A stretch of DNA of 64,000 nucleotides from Acetivibrio thermocellus ATCC 27405 (GTDB taxonomy: Bacteria > Bacillota > Clostridia > Acetivibrionales > Acetivibrionaceae), in the NCBI RefSeq assembly GCF_000015865.1, contig NC_009012.1:1550001-1614000 (forward strand), written 5' to 3'. The first letter of the stretch is position 1; every line of letters begins with the position of its first letter. A program made the translations under genes and the position numbers. The notes beneath the pieces were generated by a model. That model was not told the origin of the DNA. It made no database searches and was given only the letters and a program-made list of their open reading frames with translations. This document shows positions 36,303 through 45,497 of this stretch, one piece after another.

Positions 36303-38198
36303 TTACTTGTAGTAAATCTTGTATATGATTGCTGCAAGTTCGGCTCTTGAAGCATTTCCCCTTGGATTTATAATATCGCCGCTTCCCACTACAATACCTT
36401 CTTTTACCAAGGTTGCAACGCCTTCAACCGCATATGAAGCTATCTGGTCCTTGTCCGAAAATCTTTCAACATCAGCGCGGGTTCCTGTGCTCGATATTTT
36501 TCCTGCAATCCTGAGAGCATTTGTTGTAAGTACCATCATATCCTGTCTTGTAATTTTGGCTTTCGGATTGAACTTGTTGTTTCCGACTCCTGTCGTAATT
36601 CCAAGCTCTTTTGCAATTCCCACGTATTCATAATAGTAGTCTTTTTCGGACACATCATCAAAATTGGAAGTAACCTCGGCAGTCAATCCCAGTGCCTTTA
36701 CAAGAAGTATCATGAAATCCGCCCTTGTTATGTCTGCCTGGGGCGTAAAAGTGGTATCGGATGTACCGTTAATTACTCCTTTGGAAGCCAAAACCTCTAT
36801 CTGCTTTTTAGCCCAGGCATATGAACCAATATCCGCGAAAGTCTTGTAAACATATGAAACCGCATACTTGCTTAAATGATTCGTCTCAAACGTAACGACG
36901 CCCAAAGAAGGTTCATATTTTCCGCTGGGTACGGAAACTGCCTTGCCGGCGTCATCAATATGGAGTACAACAATATGCTCGTGGTTCTCCAGCTCTTTTG
37001 CATCAGGCTTGTAAGGAATTGATATTTTAACCTTGGCTTTGTAATTGCTCCATTCAACTTTTTTGCCGTCAACAACCACGCTTATGTCAATCACCGGCCT
37101 GTTGCCTATCTTCTCTTTGAGCTCTGCACCAAGTTCATCGACTTTTACTTTTCTTATGACGAATTCAACAACGGAGTCATTTTTTACAAGCTTTGAAATA
37201 TCCGCAGTATTCAGCATGTTGGCCGGTACTTCTATAATTCCCTGCTCTGTAGCTATTCTCAGCTTATATTCGGCGTCACTTTTTATCAGGAATTTCGCCG
37301 GAAGCTGTTGTATGTAAGCATCGGCATTTTCAACCTTCTTTATGTTAAGTTCCACAAGTTTGTCATCTTCCGATTTTTTCGCTTCATCAAGAGCCTTGTT
37401 TAATTTTTCTTCATCTATTGCCGCCTTTGCTTCTCCTGTTGCATTATCCAACACAGGTTCAAGCTCCACTTTTGCAGAATTTTCTGCAGGCGAAGGCGTC
37501 TGAGTCGGTTTAACTTCCGGTGAAGGAGTAACTGACGGCGTGGATGACGGAGTTGCTGCCGGATTGTCGGATATCGGAATATCCGTTCCCGGTGTCTCAT
37601 AAGGCTCGTCACCCAAACTCAGCACATCCGGCTGTATTACCTCATATCCGGTAATAACTTCTCCGTCCCAGTCAAACAGCTGTGTTCCCGAAATAGCTCC
37701 GGGCATGCTTAATGTATCCTGGAATTTTACGGCAGTGCTCTTTTTCTGGAGTATTTTAAATCCAATTTTCGCAATTATGCCGCTTTCCTCCGCTACTCCT
37801 GTTTCTTTGTATCCCGCAATATATGAATATGCAAGCGCGAAGTTCAGTATCCCTTTTTCCGGATCATTGTCCGCAATCTGTATTGGGCCGTAAGCATTGT
37901 TTTTCAGTACAGTGCGTCCTGGCGGAAATGTTGAAGAAGTAAATTCTTTCCCCGTTTCAGGGTCAACAGCCATTAAGACTTTTGGATCATATACAATGTT
38001 TACCTGAAATCCTGCGAAATTCTTGATATTGTTTATCCTTACGGTACCAATAAGTATATCTCCAACTTCTCCCTTATTGCGGTCAAACTTAAGCTCAATG
38101 CTCGAGGCTTTATCTGCCCTTGCAATTCCCGCCGGCAGACATGCAACGGCGATAAAAACCGCAAGCAGTAATGATATTAATCTTTTTTTCTTCCTCAT
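36303..38198 (-). CDS. sdbA: Cell-surface anchoring scaffoldin SdbA (type II cohesin, three SLH)
   Basis: The 631-residue protein has a signal peptide (about 1-28) and one type II cohesin (about 30-190). A Pro/Thr/Ser linker (about 205-240) and a charged alpha/beta module (about 245-435) lead to three SLH repeats (about 445-631), each recognisable by F-x-D and R-x-(D/E). SdbA binds the type II dockerin of the primary scaffoldin CipA and fixes the cellulosome to the cell envelope. Domain order and length match SdbA of C. thermocellum. AGGAGG precedes the ATG. It lies alone, between tRNA-Gln and ppdK. Confidence 0.95.
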   Translation of the reverse strand: MRKKKRLISLLLAVFIAVACLPAGIARADKASSIELKFDRNKGEVGDILIGTVRINNIKNFAGFQVNIVYDPKVLMAVDPETGKEFTSSTFPPGRTVLKNNAYGPIQIADNDPEKGILNFALAYSYIAGYKETGVAEESGIIAKIGFKILQKKSTAVKFQDTLSMPGAISGTQLFDWDGEVITGYEVIQPDVLSLGDEPYETPGTDIPISDNPAATPSSTPSVTPSPEVKPTQTPSPAENSAKVELEPVLDNATGEAKAAIDEEKLNKALDEAKKSEDDKLVELNIKKVENADAYIQQLPAKFLIKSDAEYKLRIATEQGIIEVPANMLNTADISKLVKNDSVVEFVIRKVKVDELGAELKEKIGNRPVIDISVVVDGKKVEWSNYKAKVKISIPYKPDAKELENHEHIVVLHIDDAGKAVSVPSGKYEPSLGVVTFETNHLSKYAVSYVYKTFADIGSYAWAKKQIEVLASKGVINGTSDTTFTPQADITRADFMILLVKALGLTAEVTSNFDDVSEKDYYYEYVGIAKELGITTGVGNNKFNPKAKITRQDMMVLTTNALRIAGKISSTGTRADVERFSDKDQIASYAVEGVATLVKEGIVVGSGDIINPRGNASRAELAAIIYKIYYK

Positions 38199-38747
38199 TT
38201 GATAATTGCCTCCTCATTTAAATTTCTCTTAAATTTTTCATTATAATTTATTTATACTGCAAAATTTCTTCTTTTTCTTTTGTTTTCATCCAAACCCCCT
38301 CACCCTTACTTCATATGTTTTTGTGAAAATGCCGAAAAAACAAAAATCTCTGCCAATAGAATAAATTCGGAGAAAGAGTTCGTATTGAGCGTTGAAGAAC
38401 TTGCAAAAAGCCATGCAACCTGGACGTTAAAATTGACAGAATACAAATAAATTATAACATTTCTATCATTCAATGTAAATCTCAAAAGGTCTTAAGATAA
38501 GGAAGCTGACTTTCCCTATTTTTAGATAAACTGTTTATAACAACTTTTATTAATTTATTTTATATATACTTGGCAAGGTAAAAAAACAGTCCCAGCAAAA
38601 GCGTAAAAATTCTTCCCCCGTCAGGCAAAAAAACGTAAAAAATGCTTGAGATTGAGTCAAATATTTTTTAATATTTTTGTTATTGCTTTTTCCTGCTACC
38701 AAACACTTCTTAAGCTTTTAATATTCATAAAAAATATGTATTTAAAA
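38199..38747. other. Intergenic region between ppdK and sdbA, with a possible gene remnant
   Basis: About 550 AT-rich bases. They hold the sdbA leader and promoter, which I cannot place exactly. An open plus-strand stretch ending with TAA at 38448-38450 encodes a plausible C-terminal peptide (E-F-V-L-S-V-E-E-L-A then W-T-L-K-L-T-E-Y-K) but has no start codon or ribosome site, so it may be a gene remnant. Confidence 0.35.
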
Positions 38748-38780
38748 AAACACCCTACCACTTTTACATGATAGGGTGTT
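38748..38780 (-). terminator. Intrinsic terminator of ppdK
   Basis: AACACCCTA and TAGGGTGTT pair around a 14-base loop; on the minus strand seven T residues follow. Confidence 0.87.
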
Positions 38781-38828
38781 AATATATACCTTTTGCTATT
38801 TATTATTTTTTTATTATTTCTGTCCTTA

Positions 38829-41480
38829 TTATTTCTGTCCCAAATCCTTTGTACCTTTTATTTCATTTACTCTTGCCTGAGCCGCTGCAAGCCTTGCAAT
38901 CGGCACACGGAACGGAGAGCATGATACATAGTTCAGCCCAATTTGGTGGCAGAACTCAATGGACGACGGATCTCCGCCATGTTCACCGCATATACCAAGC
39001 TTAATATCCGGTCTTGTTTGTCTTCCAAGCTTCGCAGCCATTTCAACCAGTTTCCCCACTCCATCCTGATCCAGTTTTGCAAAAGGATCGAACTCGTATA
39101 TCTTCTTGTTGTAGTATTCTTCAAGGAACTTGCCTGCATCGTCACGGCTGAATCCAAAAGTCATCTGGGTCAGGTCGTTGGTTCCAAAGGAGAAGAATTC
39201 AGCTTCTTTTGCAATTTCATCGGCAGTAATGGCCGCCCTTGGAATTTCTATCATGGTTCCGACTTTATATTCAATCTTCACACCGGATTTTTCAATCAAT
39301 TCATTGGCTGTTCTGACAACTACGTCCTTGACATATTTCAGCTCCTTGACATCGCCTACCAACGGAATCATAATTTCAGGCACAACTTTTATATTCTTCC
39401 TGCTCACGTTGATAGCAGCTTCAATAACCGCTCTCGTCTGCATTTCCGCAATTTCCGGATATGTGACTGCAAGACGGCATCCCCTGTGTCCCATCATAGG
39501 ATTGAACTCATGAAGCCCGGTTACTATTGCTTTCAGTTCATCGAAAGTAATTCCCATTTCTTTTGCCAAGGCTTCTATGTCTTCATCCTCCTGGGGCAGG
39601 AACTCATGAAGCGGAGGATCCAGGAATCTGATCGTCACAGGATAGCCTTCCATTGCAGTAAACAGTTCTTCAAAATCTTTTCTCTGCATCGGCAGGAGTT
39701 TATCCAAAGCCTTTCTTCTCTGTTCTTCGGTTCTTGCAACTATCATTTCTCTCATTGCCGGAATTCTGTCAGAATCGAAGAACATATGCTCCGTACGGCA
39801 AAGTCCGATACCTTCCGCACCGAACTTTCTTGCCTGGATGGCATCAGCCGGAGTATCGGCATTGGTTCTAATCTTAAGAGTTCTGATTTCATCGGCCCAC
39901 TGCATAAGTGTGGCAAAGTCGCCGGTCATTTCAGGCTCCACTGTAGGAAGCTTTTCCCCATAAACATTACCTGTGGAACCGTCAAGGGAAATCCAATCAC
40001 CCTCAACATATTTCTTTCCGTTTTTATCTACAAAGTATTTCTCTTCCTCATTTATTCTTATTTCACTGCAGCCGGCAACGCAGCAAGTACCCATACCGCG
40101 TGCAACAACTGCAGCATGAGATGTCATTCCACCACGGCCTGTAAGTATTCCTTTGGATACATGCATACCCTCAATATCTTCGGGTGAAGTTTCAAGTCTT
40201 ACAAGAATGATGTCTTTTTCTCCGTTTTTGGTCGCTTCCACCGCATCCTCGGCTCTAAAGTAAATCTTTCCGGTAGCAGCTCCCGGTGAAGCCGGCAATC
40301 CCTTTGCTATAGGTTTTGCATTTTTCAGCGCTGAAGGTTCGAAATTTGGATGGAGCAGTGTATCAAGCTGTTTCGGGTCGACTTTTAAAATTGCTTCTTC
40401 TTTTGTGACCATTCCCTCATTTACCAAATCAACAGCTATTTTTAAAGCAGCCGCAGCAGTCCTTTTACCGTTTCTTGTCTGGAGCATGAAGAGTTTTCCT
40501 CTTTCAATTGTAAACTCCATATCCTGCATATCTCTATAATGTCTTTCAAGTTTTTCGGCTATCTCCACAAACTGATTGTATACATCAGGCATTACTTCTT
40601 TCAGCTGGTCAATTGACTGGGGAGTTCTGATACCTGCAACAACGTCTTCTCCCTGGGCATTCATAAGGAATTCACCATAAAGCTTCTTTTCTCCCGTAGC
40701 CGGGTTCCTTGTAAAGGCAACTCCCGTACCCGAATCATTTCCCATATTTCCATAAACCATTTCCTGAACGTTAACTGCAGTACCCCAGTCGCCGGGGATG
40801 TCATTTAATCTTCTATATACAATAGCCCTTGGATTTTCCCATGAACGGAAAACGGCTTTTACGGCTTCCATCAACTGTGTTTTCGGATCCTGCGGAAAAT
40901 CAAATCCCTTTTCTTTCTTGAACAGCTCCTTGTATCTTCTGACTACTTCCTTTAAATTTTCGGCAGAAAGGTCGCAGTCATTTTCACAGTTGTTTTCTTC
41001 TTTCACAGCATCAAGAATAGCTTCAAACTTGGACTTTTCCACCTCCATGACAACATCGCTGAACATTTGAATAAATCTTCTATAGCTGTCATATGCGAAT
41101 CTTTCATTATTGGTAAGCTTTGCAAGACCTACAACAACTTCATCATTAAGTCCGAGATTTAATATGGTATCCATCATACCGGGCATTGATACTCTGGCAC
41201 CGGAACGAACGGAAACAAGAAACGGATTTGATGGGTCACCGAATTTCTTCCCGACAATCTCTTCAAGCTTCTCCATAGTTCTGTATATTTCATCTTCTAT
41301 TTCCTTGGCAATGACTTTTCCATCTTGATAGTAGCGTGTACAAGCTTCCGTGGTAATGGTAAAACCTCTGGGTACCGGAAGTCCCAAACTTGTCATTTCT
41401 GCAAGATTGGCACCTTTTCCTCCAAGCAGGTCTCTCATTGATGCATTGCCTTCACTAAACAAATACACATACTTTGCCAT
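38829..41480 (-). CDS. ppdK: Pyruvate, phosphate dikinase
   Basis: PPDK interconverts phosphoenolpyruvate, AMP and PPi with pyruvate, ATP and Pi. C. thermocellum is known to lack a typical pyruvate kinase, so the enzyme has a place in its glycolysis. The 883-residue product has the N-terminal ATP-grasp domain (K-G-A-N-L-A-E-M near residue 21), the swivelling His in G-G-M-T-S-H-A-A, and the C-terminal barrel with G-I-C-G-E-H-G-G-D-P. The ATG at 41480 follows GGGAGG; the frame to 41495 includes that site. Confidence 0.97.
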   Translation of the reverse strand: MAKYVYLFSEGNASMRDLLGGKGANLAEMTSLGLPVPRGFTITTEACTRYYQDGKVIAKEIEDEIYRTMEKLEEIVGKKFGDPSNPFLVSVRSGARVSMPGMMDTILNLGLNDEVVVGLAKLTNNERFAYDSYRRFIQMFSDVVMEVEKSKFEAILDAVKEENNCENDCDLSAENLKEVVRRYKELFKKEKGFDFPQDPKTQLMEAVKAVFRSWENPRAIVYRRLNDIPGDWGTAVNVQEMVYGNMGNDSGTGVAFTRNPATGEKKLYGEFLMNAQGEDVVAGIRTPQSIDQLKEVMPDVYNQFVEIAEKLERHYRDMQDMEFTIERGKLFMLQTRNGKRTAAAALKIAVDLVNEGMVTKEEAILKVDPKQLDTLLHPNFEPSALKNAKPIAKGLPASPGAATGKIYFRAEDAVEATKNGEKDIILVRLETSPEDIEGMHVSKGILTGRGGMTSHAAVVARGMGTCCVAGCSEIRINEEEKYFVDKNGKKYVEGDWISLDGSTGNVYGEKLPTVEPEMTGDFATLMQWADEIRTLKIRTNADTPADAIQARKFGAEGIGLCRTEHMFFDSDRIPAMREMIVARTEEQRRKALDKLLPMQRKDFEELFTAMEGYPVTIRFLDPPLHEFLPQEDEDIEALAKEMGITFDELKAIVTGLHEFNPMMGHRGCRLAVTYPEIAEMQTRAVIEAAINVSRKNIKVVPEIMIPLVGDVKELKYVKDVVVRTANELIEKSGVKIEYKVGTMIEIPRAAITADEIAKEAEFFSFGTNDLTQMTFGFSRDDAGKFLEEYYNKKIYEFDPFAKLDQDGVGKLVEMAAKLGRQTRPDIKLGICGEHGGDPSSIEFCHQIGLNYVSCSPFRVPIARLAAAQARVNEIKGTKDLGQK

Positions 41481-41991
41481 AAAAAAACCTCCCATTTATT
41501 TATTTTTTCTTTATGTATGTAGGAAAGCATATAAACGCAAATACTTTCCTAAATAAGCGCTTGAAGTTTGAAAAAAGACTTGTCAGGAATAAATTCATAC
41601 CAACTCATTTAAAATTATAACATAATAATAGTATTTTTCATTATTATTTTTGCTAAAATATGCAATATTCCTTTTTGTAACCCTCAAGTTCAAAAAAATT
41701 TTTCTTTTTAGAAAAATTTTCTTGGACACATATTTATAAATTACCCAAAAAAATATAATTTCATACAACGTTTTGAAAGCAGATTAAACATCTTTACAAA
41801 ATCACAATTTTGTTATATAATAACATTGAATTAATATAAATTTTCCCTTGTTATCGCTTCATGTCAATGCTTCATTGTTACATCCTCTTTTTCGGCTGCC
41901 CGTGGCGACTTTCACTATGAAGACTTAGGATCGCAAGCAATTTATTCAACAAAAAACACAAAATAATCCTTGAAAGGAAAGGAGATTTATT
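41481..41991. other. Divergent intergenic region between ppdK and the radical SAM operon
   Basis: About 510 bases. The right part holds a strong plus-strand promoter (41793-41821) and a leader of about 160 bases before the radical SAM gene. The left part must hold the ppdK promoter, which I could not place. CTTCAT repeats near 41850 can pair with ATGAAG near 41918, but the leader fits no riboswitch class I know. Confidence 0.45.
41793..41821 (+). promoter_or_regulatory. Strong sigma-A promoter for the radical SAM-agrBD operon
   Basis: TTTACA (41793-41798) and a perfect TATAAT (41816-41821) are separated by exactly 17 bases. Transcription would start near 41828. Confidence 0.75.
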
Positions 41992-43065
41992 TTGTGCGTA
42001 TGTCTTATTGACTCAAAAACCGGACAAGCAACCTTTTCTCTTCAATGGCACATAACGGCAAAATGCGATCAAAAATGCAAACATTGCTATATGTATGACT
42101 CTCCTTTTTACGAATCTGAGAAAAACAATGAACTTTCGCTGTCAGACTGCAAGGCAATAATAGACGATTTTCTTGACACCAAAGGCCTTAAAAAAGGAGG
42201 TATATATTTTACAGGAGGCGATCCGCTGCTTCGCGATGACTTCTTTGACATTCTTGAATATACGGCCGGTAAAAACATTTTTCCGTTGGGTATAGCCGGA
42301 AACTCATATCATCTGGATTTTACGACTGCCCTGCGACTTAAAAGATATGGTGTGACCATGTATCAGATAAGTCTTGACGGACTTAGAGAAACCCATGACT
42401 ATTTCAGGAAACCCGGAAGTTTCGATGATGCTTTAAGAGCCTATGAAGTACTGAAAAAAGCAGGCATTCAAGCCATGTGCATGTTTACCCTGAGCAAAAA
42501 GAATATGAACCAGTTGACTGAGGTTATAAGGCTTGCGGCTGAAATTGGTCTTGACGGTTTTGATTTTGACAGAATTGTACCGGTTGGTTCTGCCCAAGAT
42601 ATGAAAGAAGAAGTAATTGACCCTTTGGAATACAAAGAACTTCTGCTGGAAGTTGACAATGAGTATAAAAAGCTTCGGGCAAAAGGCTGCCGCACTCAAT
42701 TTGGGTATAAAGACAATCTGTGGGGCTTGCTGCTTGACAATGAGACATTGATTTCAACCCAAAACCTTGTACCCGAAGGTTACAGCCTTAAAAGGGGCTG
42801 CCTTATAGGCAAGGCTGTGCTTTGTATATTAGCCGACGGCAGCGTAATGGCCTGCAGGCGCCTTCCGGTAGTGATAGGCAAGCTCCCGGAGCAGCGTATT
42901 CGTGAAATATTTTTCGAATCACCGGCTTTAAATGAACTAAAAAGAAGCGACAGACTTTCAAAATGCAGTTCCTGCGTAAATCTTGAAAACTGCGGAGGCT
43001 GCAGAGCCATTGCCTATGCCTGTTTGGGTGACTGCTTTGGAGAAGATCCAAGCTGCTGGTTGTAG
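41992..43065 (+). CDS. Radical SAM/SPASM peptide-modifying enzyme next to agrBD
   Basis: The 357-residue protein has the radical SAM cluster motif C-D-Q-K-C-K-H-C at 25-32, followed by a barrel with F-T-G-G-D-P-L-L-R and I-S-L-D-G. Its C-terminal SPASM domain has C-x12-G-x4-C, then C-S-S-C and C-G-G-C clusters that should hold auxiliary [4Fe-4S] centres. SPASM enzymes commonly modify ribosomal peptides, for example by thioether or carbon-carbon links. The TTG start at 41992 is 7 bases from GGAG. The next genes, 26 and 44 bases apart, are AgrB and an AgrD-like peptide, which makes that peptide the likely substrate. Confidence 0.88.
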   Translation: MCVCLIDSKTGQATFSLQWHITAKCDQKCKHCYMYDSPFYESEKNNELSLSDCKAIIDDFLDTKGLKKGGIYFTGGDPLLRDDFFDILEYTAGKNIFPLGIAGNSYHLDFTTALRLKRYGVTMYQISLDGLRETHDYFRKPGSFDDALRAYEVLKKAGIQAMCMFTLSKKNMNQLTEVIRLAAEIGLDGFDFDRIVPVGSAQDMKEEVIDPLEYKELLLEVDNEYKKLRAKGCRTQFGYKDNLWGLLLDNETLISTQNLVPEGYSLKRGCLIGKAVLCILADGSVMACRRLPVVIGKLPEQRIREIFFESPALNELKRSDRLSKCSSCVNLENCGGCRAIAYACLGDCFGEDPSCWL

Positions 43066-43091
43066 AAATCTGATAAATGGGGTAAATAGCT

Positions 43092-43691
43092 ATGCCGTTG
43101 CTTAAAAAACTGTGTGAAAACATCACCAACGTCATTAAAGAAAGAGTAAAAGACATAGACGATGAAAAGGCGGAAATCATAAATTACGGCCTGTATCTAT
43201 GGATTGCAGACATAATAAAACTGGCCATAATATTTACAGCAGCTTGTTTGCTGAGGGTTTTCAAACTTGCCGTTGTCTTTGTTGTTTGCTTCGGACTGCT
43301 TAGAATCTTCGCAGGAGGCTCCCATGCCAAAACTTTTTGGGGCTGCCTTCTTACAAACAGCGCCATAACCTTTGGTTCAGTCTATTTATCCCTGCTGCTG
43401 TCTTCTATAAAACCAATTTTTCTGTTCATGCTTGTTATGCCGTTTTGCGCTGTAGTACTATACCTTTACGCACCGGCAGACCATGAAAACAAACCTGTGG
43501 TTAGTAAAAAACAAAAAAGAAAATTAAAAATTGTCGCTTACATGGTACTTATTGCGGAATACCTGATATCTCTTTCAATAACCCAAAATACTTTTTCCAA
43601 CGTTATTATTCTTTCGACCTTGTTTGTTTGCCTGGGTATGCTCCCTGTTACGTATAAAATAATGGGAGCCCGCCATGGAAACGGGCTCTGA
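43092..43691 (+). CDS. agrB: AgrB-like membrane peptidase
   Basis: AgrB cuts the AgrD propeptide and forms its thiolactone ring. The 199-residue protein has about five to six hydrophobic segments and the family motif R-I-F-A-G-G-S-H-A-K-T-F-W-G-C. Its catalytic His78 and Cys85 match His77 and Cys84 of Staphylococcus AgrB. It lies 26 bases after the radical SAM gene and 44 before the peptide gene. Confidence 0.94.
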   Translation: MPLLKKLCENITNVIKERVKDIDDEKAEIINYGLYLWIADIIKLAIIFTAACLLRVFKLAVVFVVCFGLLRIFAGGSHAKTFWGCLLTNSAITFGSVYLSLLLSSIKPIFLFMLVMPFCAVVLYLYAPADHENKPVVSKKQKRKLKIVAYMVLIAEYLISLSITQNTFSNVIILSTLFVCLGMLPVTYKIMGARHGNGL

Positions 43692-43735
43692 ACAAACAAT
43701 ACAATAAAAAACAAAAGAAAGGAAAGGTGGTTTTT

Positions 43736-43900
43736 ATGTTAAGGGCACTGAAAGCATTAAAAAGAAGCGACCTGTTGGCTCTGTTGCTGGGATGGTTATC
43801 TGTAATTGCAATTTTCATTGCCCAAGCTTCTTCAAACAGCTGCACTTCATGGGCAATAGAGCAGCCAAAAATTCCTAAATCATTAATCAAACAAGACTAA
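43736..43900 (+). CDS. agrD: AgrD-like cyclic autoinducer propeptide, 54 residues
   Basis: The ATG at 43736 follows GGAAAGGTGG. The 54-residue peptide has a basic amphipathic and hydrophobic leader (1-30), a core A-S-S-N-S-C-T-S-W-A-I with one cysteine (Cys36), and a tail E-Q-P-K-I-P-K-S-L-I-K-Q-D that parallels the V-P-K-E-L recognition tail of staphylococcal AgrD. The predicted signal is a thiolactone formed by Cys36 with Ala40 or Ile41. Ser, Thr and Trp next to the cysteine are possible sites for extra modification by the upstream enzyme. Confidence 0.88.
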   Translation: MLRALKALKRSDLLALLLGWLSVIAIFIAQASSNSCTSWAIEQPKIPKSLIKQD

Positions 43901-43926
43901 ACCAGACAGTCAATTAATTACTACAG

Positions 43927-43957
43927 AGCTCGGGATGTTTTATTCCCGAGCTTTTCA
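43927..43957 (+). terminator. Terminator of the radical SAM-agrBD operon
   Basis: AGCTCGGGA and TCCCGAGCT pair around an eight-base loop, followed on the plus strand by TTTC and further T residues. The minus-strand side lacks a T run. Confidence 0.85.
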
Positions 43958-43996
43958 TTTTTTCGCTGCAAAGTTTTGTTTTCTTTCCGCACATGC

Positions 43997-45328
43997 TCAA
44001 AGATTAATAATTAATTCTTGTCTGAATTTTGAATCATCCGCACATGTATTCAATATTACGTTTTTATATTTTGAAACTATATCATTTACAATTCCAAGGC
44101 CCAAGCCCCGTCCTTCTCCTTTTGTCGAGTATCCCTTCTCATAGATCATAGTTACGTCAACCTTCTCGTTAATTCCGTTCAGCACAATAAAGGTTAGAGC
44201 TCTTTCTTCCCTTTTCATAAACACTTCAACTTTTTTCTCCACGCTGTCTTTAGCAGCCTCTATGGCGTTATCCAAAAGAATGCCAAGCACTTCACAGAAT
44301 TCAGATATCTTCATCTTTACCTCATCAATTTCCCCTTCAGTAATCACCCTGAAATCAACACCCATTTTTTTTGCATATTCATACTTTGCCATTATAAGCC
44401 CCAAGATACCGGCGCTCTTGATATTTAGCGATGTTAAATTGTCCAAAAAGCTTACTTTGCCTATTTCAGAACATATTTCATTGTAATATCTTTCCACCTG
44501 ACACCATTTTTTGTTTTTTATATATCCTCCAAACACTGCCAGAATATTGTTGTAATTGTGTTTAAATCTCCTTAAGTCATTTATTATGGACTGCAGCGCC
44601 TGATTATAAAATTTCTGATATTCAAGCTCCTGATTACTTGCCTCGAGCCTGAAAAAGGTATTGGTATAAAATATGGAAAACGTCAAAAATACAATAAGCA
44701 TTGTCACACTTATCATGCTCGTTACGCCGTCTGCCGAATCGCCGAATTCTATATAATAATAAAAATTCAACGTGATTATGACAAATTGAAGCAATATATA
44801 AATTAAGTAGTTCTTGTATGCTTTTGCCTTAATCTCCGGCGGGAAGCAAGAAAACAGCTTAAAGGTTTTTATCAAGTACAGCATAATTATTACCATCATA
44901 TTAATTATTGCAAAAGCAATAATTGTATATATCAATGAGCTTTTAATCTCTTTAAGTTCAATGCCAAAACATCTGAAAGCAAAAATCGCTATGAAATTTC
45001 CTATTGCAAGGAACAAATTATAAACAAATTCGGAAATAGTCCCTTTAAATATGTTCAGCCCGAAAAAAAACTTAAGCAGCAATATTGACGTCAGCGTTGT
45101 AAAAACAGTTCTAAATATCATTGCAAGGCTGGGAGAAAGCTTCGCCAAACCATAATTTGCAACTGCAACAATTGCTCCTGAAACAGCGACAAAGGATGCT
45201 GTATACAAAAACAATGACTTTGCATCAATTTTAATATTAAAAATAATTCGTGCAGTAAACACTGTTAAAATCGCAGCACCGGCCACTGTCACAAAATTGT
45301 CAATAATAAATCTTAATATTCCTTGCAA
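43997..45328 (-). CDS. agrC: AgrC-like GHKL sensor histidine kinase
   Basis: The 443-residue protein has about six membrane segments (1-225), then a helix carrying the acceptor His in R-R-F-K-H-N-Y-N-N-I. A GHKL ATPase domain follows, with L-L-D-N-A-I-E-A-A and G-R-G-L-G-L-G-I-V. This is the layout of AgrC and related peptide-sensing kinases. The TTG start at 45328 follows GGGGGG. It converges on agrD, so it is transcribed separately. No LytTR response regulator (AgrA) is present in the window. Confidence 0.9.
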   Translation of the reverse strand: MQGILRFIIDNFVTVAGAAILTVFTARIIFNIKIDAKSLFLYTASFVAVSGAIVAVANYGLAKLSPSLAMIFRTVFTTLTSILLLKFFFGLNIFKGTISEFVYNLFLAIGNFIAIFAFRCFGIELKEIKSSLIYTIIAFAIINMMVIIMLYLIKTFKLFSCFPPEIKAKAYKNYLIYILLQFVIITLNFYYYIEFGDSADGVTSMISVTMLIVFLTFSIFYTNTFFRLEASNQELEYQKFYNQALQSIINDLRRFKHNYNNILAVFGGYIKNKKWCQVERYYNEICSEIGKVSFLDNLTSLNIKSAGILGLIMAKYEYAKKMGVDFRVITEGEIDEVKMKISEFCEVLGILLDNAIEAAKDSVEKKVEVFMKREERALTFIVLNGINEKVDVTMIYEKGYSTKGEGRGLGLGIVNDIVSKYKNVILNTCADDSKFRQELIINL

Positions 45329-45439
45329 CCAGATTCCCCCCGGGTTACATATGATTTATACACGTCCATGTCACTAATCTATATTTTCAATATTATAATA
45401 CAATTAAATTGGCTTGAACGCAAAACATAATTATATAAA

Positions 45440-45478
45440 AAAGGATATTACCTACAATCCCAGTAATATCCCTTTTCT
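45440..45478 (-). terminator. Intrinsic terminator of glyS
   Basis: GGATATTAC and GTAATATCC pair across an 11-base loop; on the minus strand TTTTTTAT follows. Confidence 0.8.
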
Positions 45479-45497
45479 TTAGCAATATGTTCAAAGT

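Noticed and set aside
38943..40187. A 414-residue plus-strand frame
   Set aside because: It is antisense to ppdK, His/Phe/Ser-rich, with no recognisable domain.
36303..41480. Functional link between sdbA and ppdK
   Set aside because: They are on the same strand but separated by a strong terminator and about 550 bases; no shared operon.
41852..41911. A 19-codon frame with two Cys before the radical SAM gene as an alternative substrate peptide
   Set aside because: It has no ribosome site, and the AgrD-like gene is a far better candidate.
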